From: an uncultured Clostridia bacterium
GTDB lineage: Bacteria > Bacillota > Clostridia > Oscillospirales > Acutalibacteraceae
NCBI GenBank assembly: GCA_946410005.1
Contig: CAMJYS010000023.1
Coordinates: 1 to 9,518 of the forward strand
Direction of reading: 5' to 3'
Length of the DNA: 9,518 nt
Below, piece after piece: positions 1-6,081 of this stretch (positions within the stretch are counted from its first letter, which is position 1; the number at the start of each line of letters is the position of its first letter). The position numbers and the translations under genes are program-made. The notes under the pieces are model-generated. The model ran no database searches, was not told where the DNA came from, and worked only from the letters and a program-made list of their open reading frames with translations.

Positions 1-315
1 TCCAAAAGATATATCATCAAAAACAGTTGATGCGAAAAGTTGTTCTTCGGGATACTGAAAAACTATGCCAATATTCGAAAATAATTTTTTAAAGCCAGTA
101 AACTCTTTGTGAATGTTTTTGTTGTCTAAAAAAATTTCACCACTACTAGGCTTTAAAATATTCGAAATTATTTGCAAAAGCGTGGATTTACCCGAACCAG
201 TTTTACCTATAACACCTATTATATCACCACTATTTGCCGATAAATTTATGTTATTTAAAATAAAGTCGCCAGAATCTAAATCGTATTTATAGCAAAGATT
301 ATTTATTCGTAGCAT
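1..315 (-). CDS. ecfA2: ECF transporter ATPase EcfA2 (5' part, cut by window edge)
   Basis: N-terminal 105 residues of an ABC ATPase that runs off the left edge. The ATG at 315 is preceded by AAGGA (325–329) at 9 nt spacing. Walker A GKTGSGKST is at about residues 37–45, and the Q-loop sits in FQYPEEQLFA at 86–95, which is the EcfA2-type wording. The ABC signature, Walker B and H-loop would lie outside the window. In energy-coupling factor transporters, EcfA1 and EcfA2 form the cytoplasmic ATPase pair that drives EcfT and exchangeable vitamin- or metal-binding S components. The gene overlaps the end of ecfA1 by 17 bp (299–315), implying translational coupling. By family habit ecfT would be expected next, beyond the edge; this cannot be seen here. 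Nothing in the sequence indicates the substrate. Confidence 0.93.
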   Translation of the reverse strand, partial: MLRINNLCYKYDLDSGDFILNNINLSANSGDIIGVIGKTGSGKSTLLQIISNILKPSSGEIFLDNKNIHKEFTGFKKLFSNIGIVFQYPEEQLFASTVFDDISFG

Positions 316-1189
316 GCTTTTGATTCCTTAACAAATTTAATATTTCTTCTGCGCAATCATTTATATCGATTTTTGTAGTGTCAACTTCATATCCTAGTTT
401 TTTCAAAGAATTTAAAATATAGCTAGAAGTTAAGTATTCGAATTTTTCGTAATTTATAAATTTTGGGCTACATAAAACTTCTTTCGGATTTTCAAAAAGT
501 TTATTGTGAAATTTATCGTCCATTATCAAAACTTTGTCCGCTAATATCGCTTCATCTACATTATGTGTTATCAAAATAATTGTAATGTTTAGTTCTTTTT
601 TTAGTTTTAAAATTAAGTCTATAATTACTTTTTTGCTTTTGGTGTCAAGCATAGAAGTTGGTTCGTCAAAAATTATGACTTTGGGTTCCATTGCAATTAC
701 ACTTGCTATGCATAATCTTTGTTTTTGACCGCCGGACAATGTGTTTGTAGAAATTTTTTCAAATCCCTTTAAGTCTACATATTCCAAAACTTGCTTTATT
801 TTTTGCGATATAAATTCGGGAGAACAACATAAATTTTCCAATCCGAATGCAATTTCTTCTTCTATTGTTGCTTCTATAATTTGACTTTCCGGATTCTGAA
901 ATACAAGTCCGACAAATTTTTTTATTTCTAAATTATTTTTGGGCTCTTTTGTATTCAAATTATTTACAAAAACATTGCCAGAAGTAGGCAAAATAAGTCC
1001 GTTTAAAAGTTTTGACAAGGTTGATTTTCCGCAACCGTTTTCACCAATTATAGAAACAAATTCTCCTCTGTTTATTTCAAAGTTTATATTATCTAAAATA
1101 GTTTTTTCCGACTTACTCAAACTATCAAATTTTTTATATGTAACATTTTGACATCTAATAATCGCACTAGTTGCTGTTTTTAAAACCAT
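299..1189 (-). CDS. ecfA1: ECF transporter ATPase EcfA1
   Basis: Complete ABC ATPase of 296 residues, close to the usual EcfA1 length of about 280. Visible motifs: Walker A GENGCGKST (about 49–57), Q-loop in FQNPESQ (98), signature LSGGQKQR (151–158), Walker B VIIFDE (171–176) and H-loop ITHN (His 209). The FQNPESQ wording is EcfA1-like and pairs with the FQYPEEQ of the following EcfA2. It would hydrolyse ATP on the inner membrane face to energise EcfT and S components. I chose ATG 1189 rather than the TTG at 1204: GGAG at 1199–1202 lies 9 nt before the ATG and would be inside the longer reading. It overlaps the end of the methyltransferase gene by 10 bp and ecfA2 by 17 bp. In many Firmicutes this pair sits after rplQ; here it follows glmM and a methyltransferase. 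Confidence 0.94.
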   Translation of the reverse strand: MVLKTATSAIIRCQNVTYKKFDSLSKSEKTILDNINFEINRGEFVSIIGENGCGKSTLSKLLNGLILPTSGNVFVNNLNTKEPKNNLEIKKFVGLVFQNPESQIIEATIEEEIAFGLENLCCSPEFISQKIKQVLEYVDLKGFEKISTNTLSGGQKQRLCIASVIAMEPKVIIFDEPTSMLDTKSKKVIIDLILKLKKELNITIILITHNVDEAILADKVLIMDDKFHNKLFENPKEVLCSPKFINYEKFEYLTSSYILNSLKKLGYEVDTTKIDINDCAEEILNLLRNQKHATNK

Positions 1190-1707
1190 TTTTTCTTGCT
1201 CCAAATTACAGTAGAACCGGAAGGCAAAATAAGTCCCGAAGACATTACTTTTATTCCTATTTCACTACTAAAAACAAATCCGCCATACTTTTTCTTGACG
1301 ATTTCAGAAACCAAATATTCAATTGTAGATGCTGAAAATCCAGTTGAATAAGAATTTATTATAAAAAACTCCGGGTCATCAGACAATAATTTTTCACATT
1401 CGTTTACAAATTCAAATAAATTATCCTCTATCTTCCAAATTTCACCATTCGGCCCTCTACCATAAGATGGTGGATCCATAATTATTCCGTCATATTTATT
1501 GTTTCTTCTTATCTCTCTTAAAACAAATTTTTCGCAGTCATCAACAATCCAACGTATTGGTAAATCTTCTAAATTTGACATTTTTGCGTTTTCTCTTGCC
1601 CAAGAAACCATTCCTTTTGACGCATCAACATGGCAAACTTTCGCACCGGCTTTTGCAGATGCAAGTGTTGCTCCACCTGTATATGCAAACAAGTTCAGAA
1701 CATTCAT
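1180..1707 (-). CDS. SAM-dependent methyltransferase, catalytic half (split gene)
   Basis: 175-residue Rossmann-fold methyltransferase domain of the COG1092/RlmI-like group. Motif I NLFAYTGGAT begins at residue 5, followed by the acidic SAM-contact region HVDASKGMV (about 26–34), an acidic VDDCEKF segment near 55–61 and motif IV DPPSYGRG near 78–85. Relatives are single chains of about 290 residues whose N-terminal domain is encoded here by the separate upstream ORF. The two ORFs overlap as ATGA (ATG at 1707, TGA at 1704–1706), and a -1 change at the A6 run (T6 on the plus strand, 1707–1712) would join them precisely at the domain linker. No Shine–Dalgarno site is visible before this ATG, so translation would depend on reinitiation or frameshifting. 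The target, probably RNA, is unknown. Its end overlaps ecfA1 by 10 bp. Confidence 0.85.
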   Translation of the reverse strand: MNVLNLFAYTGGATLASAKAGAKVCHVDASKGMVSWARENAKMSNLEDLPIRWIVDDCEKFVLREIRRNNKYDGIIMDPPSYGRGPNGEIWKIEDNLFEFVNECEKLLSDDPEFFIINSYSTGFSASTIEYLVSEIVKKKYGGFVFSSEIGIKVMSSGLILPSGSTVIWSKKKWF

Positions 1708-2060
1708 TTTTTATTTTTAGATGAAGAAATAATTTTATCAAGCAAATCCCAATTCGTCGCTTGTTCCGGAAAAACACCGGTATGCTTAAAATTCATTATC
1801 TTTATTCCAAATTTCAAACCATTATATGAAATATTCCACGACGTTTGAATATCTTTATTTTTTACTTCCCAACTTCCGCCACCTGAATTAGAACGATGAT
1901 ATATTCCGTCTGCGTTTTTCCAGCGAATATCTTTTGCTTCCGTATTCCAGATAATTTGCGGGTCTGGTCTTATTAGTATTTTATCGCCCCATCTTTCTAG
2001 ACGATTTCCATTTGTTGCGTCTATAAGTTCGTATTCTTTCCAATTTTTGGTATATCTCAT
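1704..2060 (-). CDS. SAM-dependent methyltransferase, N-terminal half (split gene)
   Basis: 118-residue ORF matching the N-terminal domain of the same RlmI-like methyltransferase family as the following ORF. Family-typical stretches are visible: NRLERWGDKILIRPDP (about 19–34), IYHRSNSGGGSWEV and FKHTGVFPEQATNWD (near 92–106), after which relatives continue directly into the VLNLFAYTGGAT motif found in the next ORF. It carries no SAM-binding motif I itself. It ends in a Lys-rich AT tract with TGA at 1704–1706. Adding one base to the A6 run would give a normal chain of about 293 residues, so this is a frameshift, a sequencing error or a gene fission. ATG 2060 begins where the family begins. No close ribosome binding site is seen; AAAGG at 2089–2093 is far upstream, beyond an inverted repeat. 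The glmM gap is 38 bp. Confidence 0.82.
   Translation of the reverse strand: MRYTKNWKEYELIDATNGNRLERWGDKILIRPDPQIIWNTEAKDIRWKNADGIYHRSNSGGGSWEVKNKDIQTSWNISYNGLKFGIKIMNFKHTGVFPEQATNWDLLDKIISSSKNKK
1707..1712 (-). other. A6 run at the methyltransferase frame break
   Basis: Six A's on the coding strand directly precede the TGA that ends the N-terminal methyltransferase ORF and contain the start of the ATG of the second ORF. Reading A7 instead of A6, or a -1 slip here, joins Lys-Lys directly to Met-Asn-Val-Leu-Asn with no missing family residues. Confidence 0.8.
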
Positions 2061-2068
2061 TTTTATTC

Positions 2069-2085
2069 GCAGTAATTACTACTGC
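2069..2085 (-). repeat. Short inverted repeat between glmM and methyltransferase
   Basis: Perfect 6-bp arms GCAGTA and TACTGC flank a 5-nt loop. It sits 8 nt upstream of the methyltransferase ATG in a 38-bp gap. No T-run follows on either strand, so it is not a classical terminator. In the mRNA it lies between a distant AAAGG (2089–2093) and the start codon, and folding would shorten their effective spacing to about 11 nt. Function unknown. Confidence 0.45.
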
Positions 2086-2098
2086 CCGCCTTTCGATA

Positions 2099-3442
2099 TT
2101 ACAAATTATTTTTTATTACATCAGCTGTTTCAATTACTAAATTTTCTAAAAATTTATCGTCATTACATTCCGCCATCACTCTTATTTTAGGCTCTGTTCC
2201 GGATTCTCTGACGACTAATTTTGCTTTTGAACCTAATTTTTCTTTAGTTTCTTTTAGATATCTTTGAATTTCAACGTTCTTTTTCAAAAGACCTTTTTGC
2301 GAAAGTTCAATATTAACAGTTGCTGACTTTTGTGGATATTTTTTGACCATTGAATTAAGTTTTGAAGCCGAACAATTTGAGCTTGATAAAATATTTAAAA
2401 TTTGAACAGCTGTAAGCTCTCCGTCGCCGGTTGTAGAATAATCTAAAAATATAACGTGTCCGGACTGTTCTCCGCCAATATTATAATCATTTTCCAGCAT
2501 ATTTTCTAAAACGTATCTATCGCCGACTTTTGTTTCTACAAAATTTATATCATTATTTTCACAGAATTCTTTAAGTCCGAGATTAGACATTATCGTGCCG
2601 ACTAAAGTATCGTTTTTGAGCATTCCTTCTTTTTTCATGTTTTTGGCGCAAATTCCTAAAATAGCGTCGCCGTCAATAACCTCGCCTTTTTCGTCTACAC
2701 AAAGACACCTATCTGCGTCGCCGTCAAAAGCGATTCCCATATCACAATTATTTTCTTTGACAAATGACACTAAGTTTTCAAGATGAGTCGAACCGCAATT
2801 TTCATTAATATTTATACCATTTGGTTTACTAAATAGTATCGTAGCATTTATTCCTAATTTATCAAAAAGCTTTCTAGCTGTTGCGCTAGCAGAACCATTT
2901 GCACAATCAACCGCAACTTTTAAATTTGTATTTATATTCTTCTTGGCAGATGATATATAGTCAACATAATCATCTATGGCAGTTTGTACATATGATATAC
3001 TTCCAATTTTTTCAGAGATCGGTAATTTTATTTCAGAGTCATCTGAAATAATTTTTTCTATCTCGTTTTCAACTTCATCCGAAAGTTTATATCCACTTTT
3101 ATTAAAAAGTTTTATACCGTTAAATTCAAAAGAATTATGCGAAGCGGAAATCATTATTCCGGCATCGGCATTATATTTTTTCACAAGATATGAAACCGCA
3201 GGAGTAGGAACCACTCCGAGCGAAACGCCATTAGCTCCCACAGAACATATTCCGGCTAATAGGGCGGATTCCAACATGTCGGAAGAAATACGTGTGTCTT
3301 TTCCAATTAATATTTTAGGGATATAACTACAATTCCTTGTTAAAACCAAAGCTGCGGCTTTTCCTATTTTCATTGCTAATTCGCAAGTTAACTCTCTGTT
3401 AGCAACTCCTCTAACACCATCTGTGCCAAAAAATTTACCCAT
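2099..3442 (-). CDS. glmM: Phosphoglucosamine mutase
   Basis: Complete 447-residue alpha-D-phosphohexomutase that converts glucosamine-6-phosphate to glucosamine-1-phosphate in the cytoplasm, on the way to UDP-N-acetylglucosamine for peptidoglycan. The N-terminus KFFGTDGVRGVAN is the GlmM hallmark. The phosphoserine loop ISASHN carries the catalytic Ser at 101, Mg2+ is bound by DGDADR (240–245), sugar by GEQSGH (324–329) and phosphate by RESGTEPKIR (412–421). All key residues are present and the length matches the E. coli enzyme (about 445). After the active-site loop, SASHNSFEFNG replaces the commoner SASHNPxxxNG. ATG 3442 has GGAGGG (3453–3458) 10 nt upstream. It lies 21 bp after ruvB, so it is probably cotranscribed with ruvCAB. 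The enzyme needs activating phosphorylation at the Ser, known from the family. Confidence 0.97.
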   Translation of the reverse strand: MGKFFGTDGVRGVANRELTCELAMKIGKAAALVLTRNCSYIPKILIGKDTRISSDMLESALLAGICSVGANGVSLGVVPTPAVSYLVKKYNADAGIMISASHNSFEFNGIKLFNKSGYKLSDEVENEIEKIISDDSEIKLPISEKIGSISYVQTAIDDYVDYISSAKKNINTNLKVAVDCANGSASATARKLFDKLGINATILFSKPNGININENCGSTHLENLVSFVKENNCDMGIAFDGDADRCLCVDEKGEVIDGDAILGICAKNMKKEGMLKNDTLVGTIMSNLGLKEFCENNDINFVETKVGDRYVLENMLENDYNIGGEQSGHVIFLDYSTTGDGELTAVQILNILSSSNCSASKLNSMVKKYPQKSATVNIELSQKGLLKKNVEIQRYLKETKEKLGSKAKLVVRESGTEPKIRVMAECNDDKFLENLVIETADVIKNNL

Positions 3443-3463
3443 TTAAACTTAACCCTCCAAAAA

Positions 3464-4513
3464 TTATTCTAAAAAACTACACTGCTCATTTTTATTAAAT
3501 TTTTCTGTTTTATAACCCATATGAAGATATGCTGATTTTGTAACGCATCTTCCACGCGGAGTTCTGCTCAAAAAACCAATCTGCATTAAAAATGGCTCGT
3601 AAACATCTTCTATTGTTATTGCCTCTTCGCCTATTGCGGCAGCAATCGTTTCAAGCCCGACAGGACCCCCATTATAAAACTCTATCATAGTTTTTAAAAG
3701 CCTTCGGTCATTGGAATCCAAACCAAGTTCATCTATTTCAAGTTTATCAAGAGCATCTTTTGCTATAGTATAATTTATTTCTCCGTTGTTTATAATTTGC
3801 GCAAAATCTCTGACTCTTTTTAAAAGCCTATTTGCAATTCTTGGAGTTCCCCTTGACCTTGATGCTATTTCAAGAGCTCCATCCTTATCAATTTTTATGC
3901 CTAAAATTGTAGCACTGCGTCTTACAATTTGAGCAAGCTGTTCTGGAGTATATAACTCTAATCTTAAAACAACACCAAATCTATCACGAAGAGGTGCACT
4001 TAATTGACCGGCACGAGTAGTTGCGCCTACCAATGTGAATTTTTGAAGCGGAAGATGATACGATGTTGCCATTTGCCCTTTACCGGTAACTATATCAATA
4101 ACAAAATCTTCCATAGCGGGATATAATATTTCTTCTACACTTCGTGGTAAACGATGTATTTCGTCGATAAACAAAACGTCTCCGGGAGCTAAATTTGTAA
4201 GAAGTGCGGCCAAATCTCCCGGTTTTTCTATTGCGGGACCTGATGTGATTCTTATATTAACTCCAAGTTCTTTAGCGATTATCATAGAAAGTGTAGTTTT
4301 TCCCAATCCCGGAGGACCATACAATAAAACATGGTCAAGCGATTCTTTCCTGAGTTTAGCTGCCTCTATAAATACCTTTAAATTTTCTTTTACTTTATCT
4401 TGTCCGATATATTCCGATAAAACTTGTGGTCTTAACGGATTATCTGCATCAAATTCAATGTCTTCCTCTATTTCACTAGTACTTAAAATTCTATTTTTTT
4501 GATTTTCGCTCAA
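3464..4513 (-). CDS. ruvB: Holliday junction branch migration ATPase RuvB
   Basis: Complete 349-residue AAA+ motor. With RuvA it forms the hexameric pump that drives Holliday junction branch migration during recombinational repair. Visible: Walker A GPPGLGKT (66–73), Walker B DEIH (117–120), sensor 1 GATTR (163–167), the arginine-finger segment LRDRFG (175–180), the sensor 2 region [15 protein letters not shown] (about 218–232) and the C-terminal winged-helix end with [10 protein letters not shown]. All catalytic residues are present and the length is typical (about 335–350). The start is TTG at 4513, supported by AAGGGGG (4523–4529) at 9 nt spacing; no ATG lies near and the next internal Met is inside the ATPase core. 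The gene starts 4 bp after the ruvA stop, so translation is probably coupled. Confidence 0.97.
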   Translation of the reverse strand: MSENQKNRILSTSEIEEDIEFDADNPLRPQVLSEYIGQDKVKENLKVFIEAAKLRKESLDHVLLYGPPGLGKTTLSMIIAKELGVNIRITSGPAIEKPGDLAALLTNLAPGDVLFIDEIHRLPRSVEEILYPAMEDFVIDIVTGKGQMATSYHLPLQKFTLVGATTRAGQLSAPLRDRFGVVLRLELYTPEQLAQIVRRSATILGIKIDKDGALEIASRSRGTPRIANRLLKRVRDFAQIINNGEINYTIAKDALDKLEIDELGLDSNDRRLLKTMIEFYNGGPVGLETIAAAIGEEAITIEDVYEPFLMQIGFLSRTPRGRCVTKSAYLHMGYKTEKFNKNEQCSFLE

Positions 4514-4517
4514 TTTT

Positions 4518-5123
4518 TTATACCCCCTTAGCCATTAATCTCAACGTTTTTTTAATAAGCTCTTCTACGGAGCAATTTTCATCAAACGTAGAGATAATCG
4601 GTAAAACTTCCGAAGATGAGTATCCTAAAACTTCTAAAGCTTTAATTGCTTCAGATGTATTTTTATTTTGATTAAAATTAATAGAGTTAGATGTTATTTC
4701 GGGTTTTTCACTACCAATAGACTTTAATTTATCTTTGAGTTCCAAAACTATTCTTTGTGCTGTTTTTGCACCTATTCCGGAAGCACTTGTAAGACTTTTG
4801 CTGTCTCCGCAAGAAATAATCATAGCAATTTTTTCGGCAGAAAACTGCGACAAAATTGAAAGGGCGGCTTTGGGGCCTACACCTGAAACGGTCGTTAAAA
4901 GTTTGAAACACTCTAGTTCGTCTTTGCCGAAAAAACCAAATATATCAATAGCGTCCTGTCTGACAGAAACATGAGTATATACTGTAACACTTTCATTAAT
5001 TTTACTCATAAACTGATTTTGCGTATAAAATGAAGTAAAACATTTATATCCTACTCCACCGCACGAAACTACCAAAAAATTGTTTTCAATTAAAGTCAAT
5101 GTTCCTTGAAGGCTATAAATCAT
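4518..5123 (-). CDS. ruvA: Holliday junction DNA-binding protein RuvA
   Basis: Complete 201-residue protein that tetramerises on four-way junctions and loads RuvB. Order of parts: OB-fold (about 1–63, starting MIYSLQGTL), two helix-hairpin-helix motifs ([13 protein letters not shown] near 79–91 and [16 protein letters not shown] near 114–129), a polar flexible linker (about 135–155, [11 protein letters not shown]) and a C-terminal RuvB-binding domain with [16 protein letters not shown]. The acidic-pin position normally written VREDA reads VRQDA (Gln 56, Asp 57), losing one of the two acidic residues. ATG 5123 has AGGGAG (5131–5136) at 7 nt spacing. It overlaps ruvC by 11 bp and precedes ruvB by 4 bp. 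Confidence 0.97.
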   Translation of the reverse strand: MIYSLQGTLTLIENNFLVVSCGGVGYKCFTSFYTQNQFMSKINESVTVYTHVSVRQDAIDIFGFFGKDELECFKLLTTVSGVGPKAALSILSQFSAEKIAMIISCGDSKSLTSASGIGAKTAQRIVLELKDKLKSIGSEKPEITSNSINFNQNKNTSEAIKALEVLGYSSSEVLPIISTFDENCSVEELIKKTLRLMAKGV

Positions 5124-5640
5124 TAAATTTCTCCCTGATATTTTTAATTTTTAATTTGTTCATATATTGAAATCCCAATGAATTTGCATGGCATATAGCA
5201 ATAGCCAATGCATCTGCGGCATCATCAGGTTTTGGTATGGATTTTAATTTTAAAAGGCGCTGAGTCATCATCATAACTTGATTTTTTTGCGCTCGTCCAT
5301 AACCTGTAACAGATGTTTTTATTTGTAATGGTGTGTATTCAAAAATAGGTATGTTTTTCTTTTTTATAGCTAAAAGCGTTACTCCTCTTGCTTGAGCTAC
5401 ATCTATTGCGGTTTTATGGTTGTTTTGAAAATATAATTTTTCAATCGAAATAACATCGGGTTTATATATGTCTACAATTTCCGATATTCTATCGAATATT
5501 ATTTCCAAACGATTAGAAAAATCGTCATTTGCGTTCGTTAAAATAACACCGTAATCCATCGGAGTATATTTACCATTTTTAAATTCAATAATTCCATATC
5601 CAACAATAGCATATCCAGGGTCTATACCTAGTATTATCAA
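5113..5640 (-). CDS. ruvC: Holliday junction resolvase RuvC
   Basis: Complete RNase H-fold endonuclease, 175 residues with the start used here, that cuts Holliday junctions symmetrically in the RuvABC complex. The four catalytic acids are visible: Asp 7 in LGIDPG, Glu 67 in SIEKLYF, and Asp 140 and Asp 143 in DDAADALAIAICH. The segment VAQARGV is also family-typical. I chose TTG 5640, giving MIILGIDPG, the usual RuvC beginning. AAGAGG at 5649–5654 lies 8 nt upstream of it, whereas the longer GTG start at 5649 would overlap that site. This is the first gene of ruvC-ruvA-ruvB-glmM-methyltransferase-ecfA1-ecfA2, overlapping ruvA by 11 bp, and a promoter-like extended -10 lies just upstream. Confidence 0.96.
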   Translation of the reverse strand: MIILGIDPGYAIVGYGIIEFKNGKYTPMDYGVILTNANDDFSNRLEIIFDRISEIVDIYKPDVISIEKLYFQNNHKTAIDVAQARGVTLLAIKKKNIPIFEYTPLQIKTSVTGYGRAQKNQVMMMTQRLLKLKSIPKPDDAADALAIAICHANSLGFQYMNKLKIKNIREKFNDL

Positions 5641-5648
5641 AATCCACA

Positions 5649-5654
5649 CCTCTT
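5649..5654 (-). promoter_or_regulatory. ruvC ribosome binding site deciding a TTG start
   Basis: AAGAGG sits 8 nt before TTG 5640 and abuts or overlaps the alternative GTG at 5649, which argues for the shorter, family-typical RuvC N-terminus. Confidence 0.75.
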
Positions 5655-5662
5655 CTACTATA

Positions 5663-5671
5663 ATTATATCA
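5663..5671 (-). promoter_or_regulatory. Putative extended -10 promoter for the ruvC operon
   Basis: On the minus strand the sequence reads TGATATAAT, a perfect extended -10 (TGn-TATAAT). No convincing -35 is found 16–18 nt upstream (TATTAT at best). Transcription would start near 5656, leaving a very short leader that just includes the AAGAGG site. A second TATAAT at 5683–5688, without TG, is an alternative. The region is very AT-rich, so chance matches are possible. Confidence 0.5.
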
Positions 5672-5730
5672 TATAGAAAAATATTATAATAGATTAATTT
5701 AAAACTAATGATTATATTTCAAATAAATAA

Positions 5731-5759
5731 TTGATTTAAAAATTCATTTGTGATATAAT
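5731..5759 (+). promoter_or_regulatory. Promoter of tRNA-Leu, sigma-A type with extended -10
   Basis: The -35 TTGATT (5731–5736), a 17-nt spacer and the -10 TATAAT (5754–5759) preceded by TGA (extended -10) form a strong vegetative promoter. Transcription would start near 5766, about 10 nt before the mature tRNA 5' end, as expected for a single-tRNA unit. Confidence 0.8.
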
Positions 5760-5775
5760 CAAGTTGTTAGTAAAT

Positions 5776-5859
5776 GCGGGCGTGGCGGAATTGGCAGACG
5801 CGCTAGGTTTAGGTCCTAGTAGTTTTACTGTGCAGGTTCAAGTCCTGTCGCCCGTACCA
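5776..5859 (+). tRNA. tRNA-Leu (anticodon UAG), CCA encoded
   Basis: A class II tRNA folds by eye. Acceptor arms are 5776–5782 and 5849–5855; the D-stem is GCG/CGC; the anticodon stem CTAGG/CCTAG closes the loop TTTAGGT with anticodon TAG at 5810–5812. A short extra arm follows (about 5820–5831), and the T-arm GCAGG/CCTGT closes the loop TTCAAGT. Discriminator A73 and encoded CCA end at 5859. The anticodon reads CUA and, with wobble, other CUN leucine codons. Pair 1-72 is G·U rather than the usual G–C, slightly unusual. It has its own promoter and terminator and stands alone, convergent with rpoD. Confidence 0.96.
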
Positions 5860-5876
5860 AATATTTAATTTAATAT

Positions 5877-5917
5877 AGCCTAGAAAATTCAAAAATTTTC
5901 TAGGCTTGTTTTTTTAT
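5877..5917 (+). terminator. Intrinsic terminator of tRNA-Leu, overlapping the rpoD 3' end
   Basis: A perfect 13-bp hairpin (arms 5877–5889 and 5894–5906, starting AGCCTAG, loop CAAA) is followed by TG and seven T's (5909–5915) on the plus strand. The T-run overlaps the rpoD stop codon (5914–5916). On the minus strand the hairpin also follows the rpoD stop, but only a weak T-poor tail comes after, so it may terminate rpoD less efficiently. Confidence 0.88.
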
Positions 5918-6081
5918 TCTAAATATTCTTTTAGCTTTTTGCTGCGGCTTGGATGACGAAGTTTTCTTAATGCTTTTGCTTCTATTTGTCTTATTCTTTC
6001 ACGAGTAACACTAAATTCCCGTCCGACTTCTTCTAACGTTCTTGGGCGACCATTATCTATGCCGAATCTCATTTTTAAAAC
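5914..6081 (-). pseudogene. rpoD: Out-of-frame 3' end of rpoD encoding sigma region 4
   Basis: In the frame shifted relative to the main rpoD ORF, this stretch reads [20 protein letters not shown], then [20 protein letters not shown] and a C-terminal tail ending KEYLE with TAA at 5914–5916. This is the complete sigma region 4.2 helix-turn-helix that binds the -35 element and the C-terminus of a primary sigma factor. Removing one A from the A9 run at 6082–6090 fuses it perfectly to the upstream ORF to give a normal sigma factor of about 363 residues. It has an internal in-frame ATG at 6072 (52 residues) but no good ribosome binding site. The perfect conservation downstream of the break argues against a decayed pseudogene and for a sequencing error or slippage. 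Confidence 0.9.

Noticed and set aside
1190..1204. TTG start extending EcfA1 by five residues
   Set aside because: The sequence right after this TTG contains the GGAG that serves as ribosome binding site for ATG 1189.
1707..1714. Canonical programmed -1 slippery heptamer in the methyltransferase
   Set aside because: The zero-frame context is T AAA AAA before TGA, which is not a perfect X XXY YYZ heptamer, and I see no clear downstream hairpin or upstream Shine–Dalgarno stimulator. Simple slippage or an indel is kept as the explanation.
2069..2085. Inverted repeat read as a glmM terminator
   Set aside because: The arms are only 6 bp and no T-run follows on either strand.
2976..3326. Plus-strand open frame of about 116 codons inside glmM
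   Set aside because: It is a shadow of glmM. It has no ribosome binding site or recognisable domain, and the opposite strand is a complete, motif-perfect enzyme. The other plus-strand frames of 60–90 codons are the same kind of artefact.
4729..4911. Minus-strand 60-codon frame inside ruvA
   Set aside because: It lies wholly within ruvA in another frame, with no start signal; RuvA itself is intact.
5641..5649. GTG start extending RuvC by three residues
   Set aside because: It overlaps the AAGAGG ribosome binding site; TTG 5640 gives the canonical MIILGIDPG start at ideal spacing.
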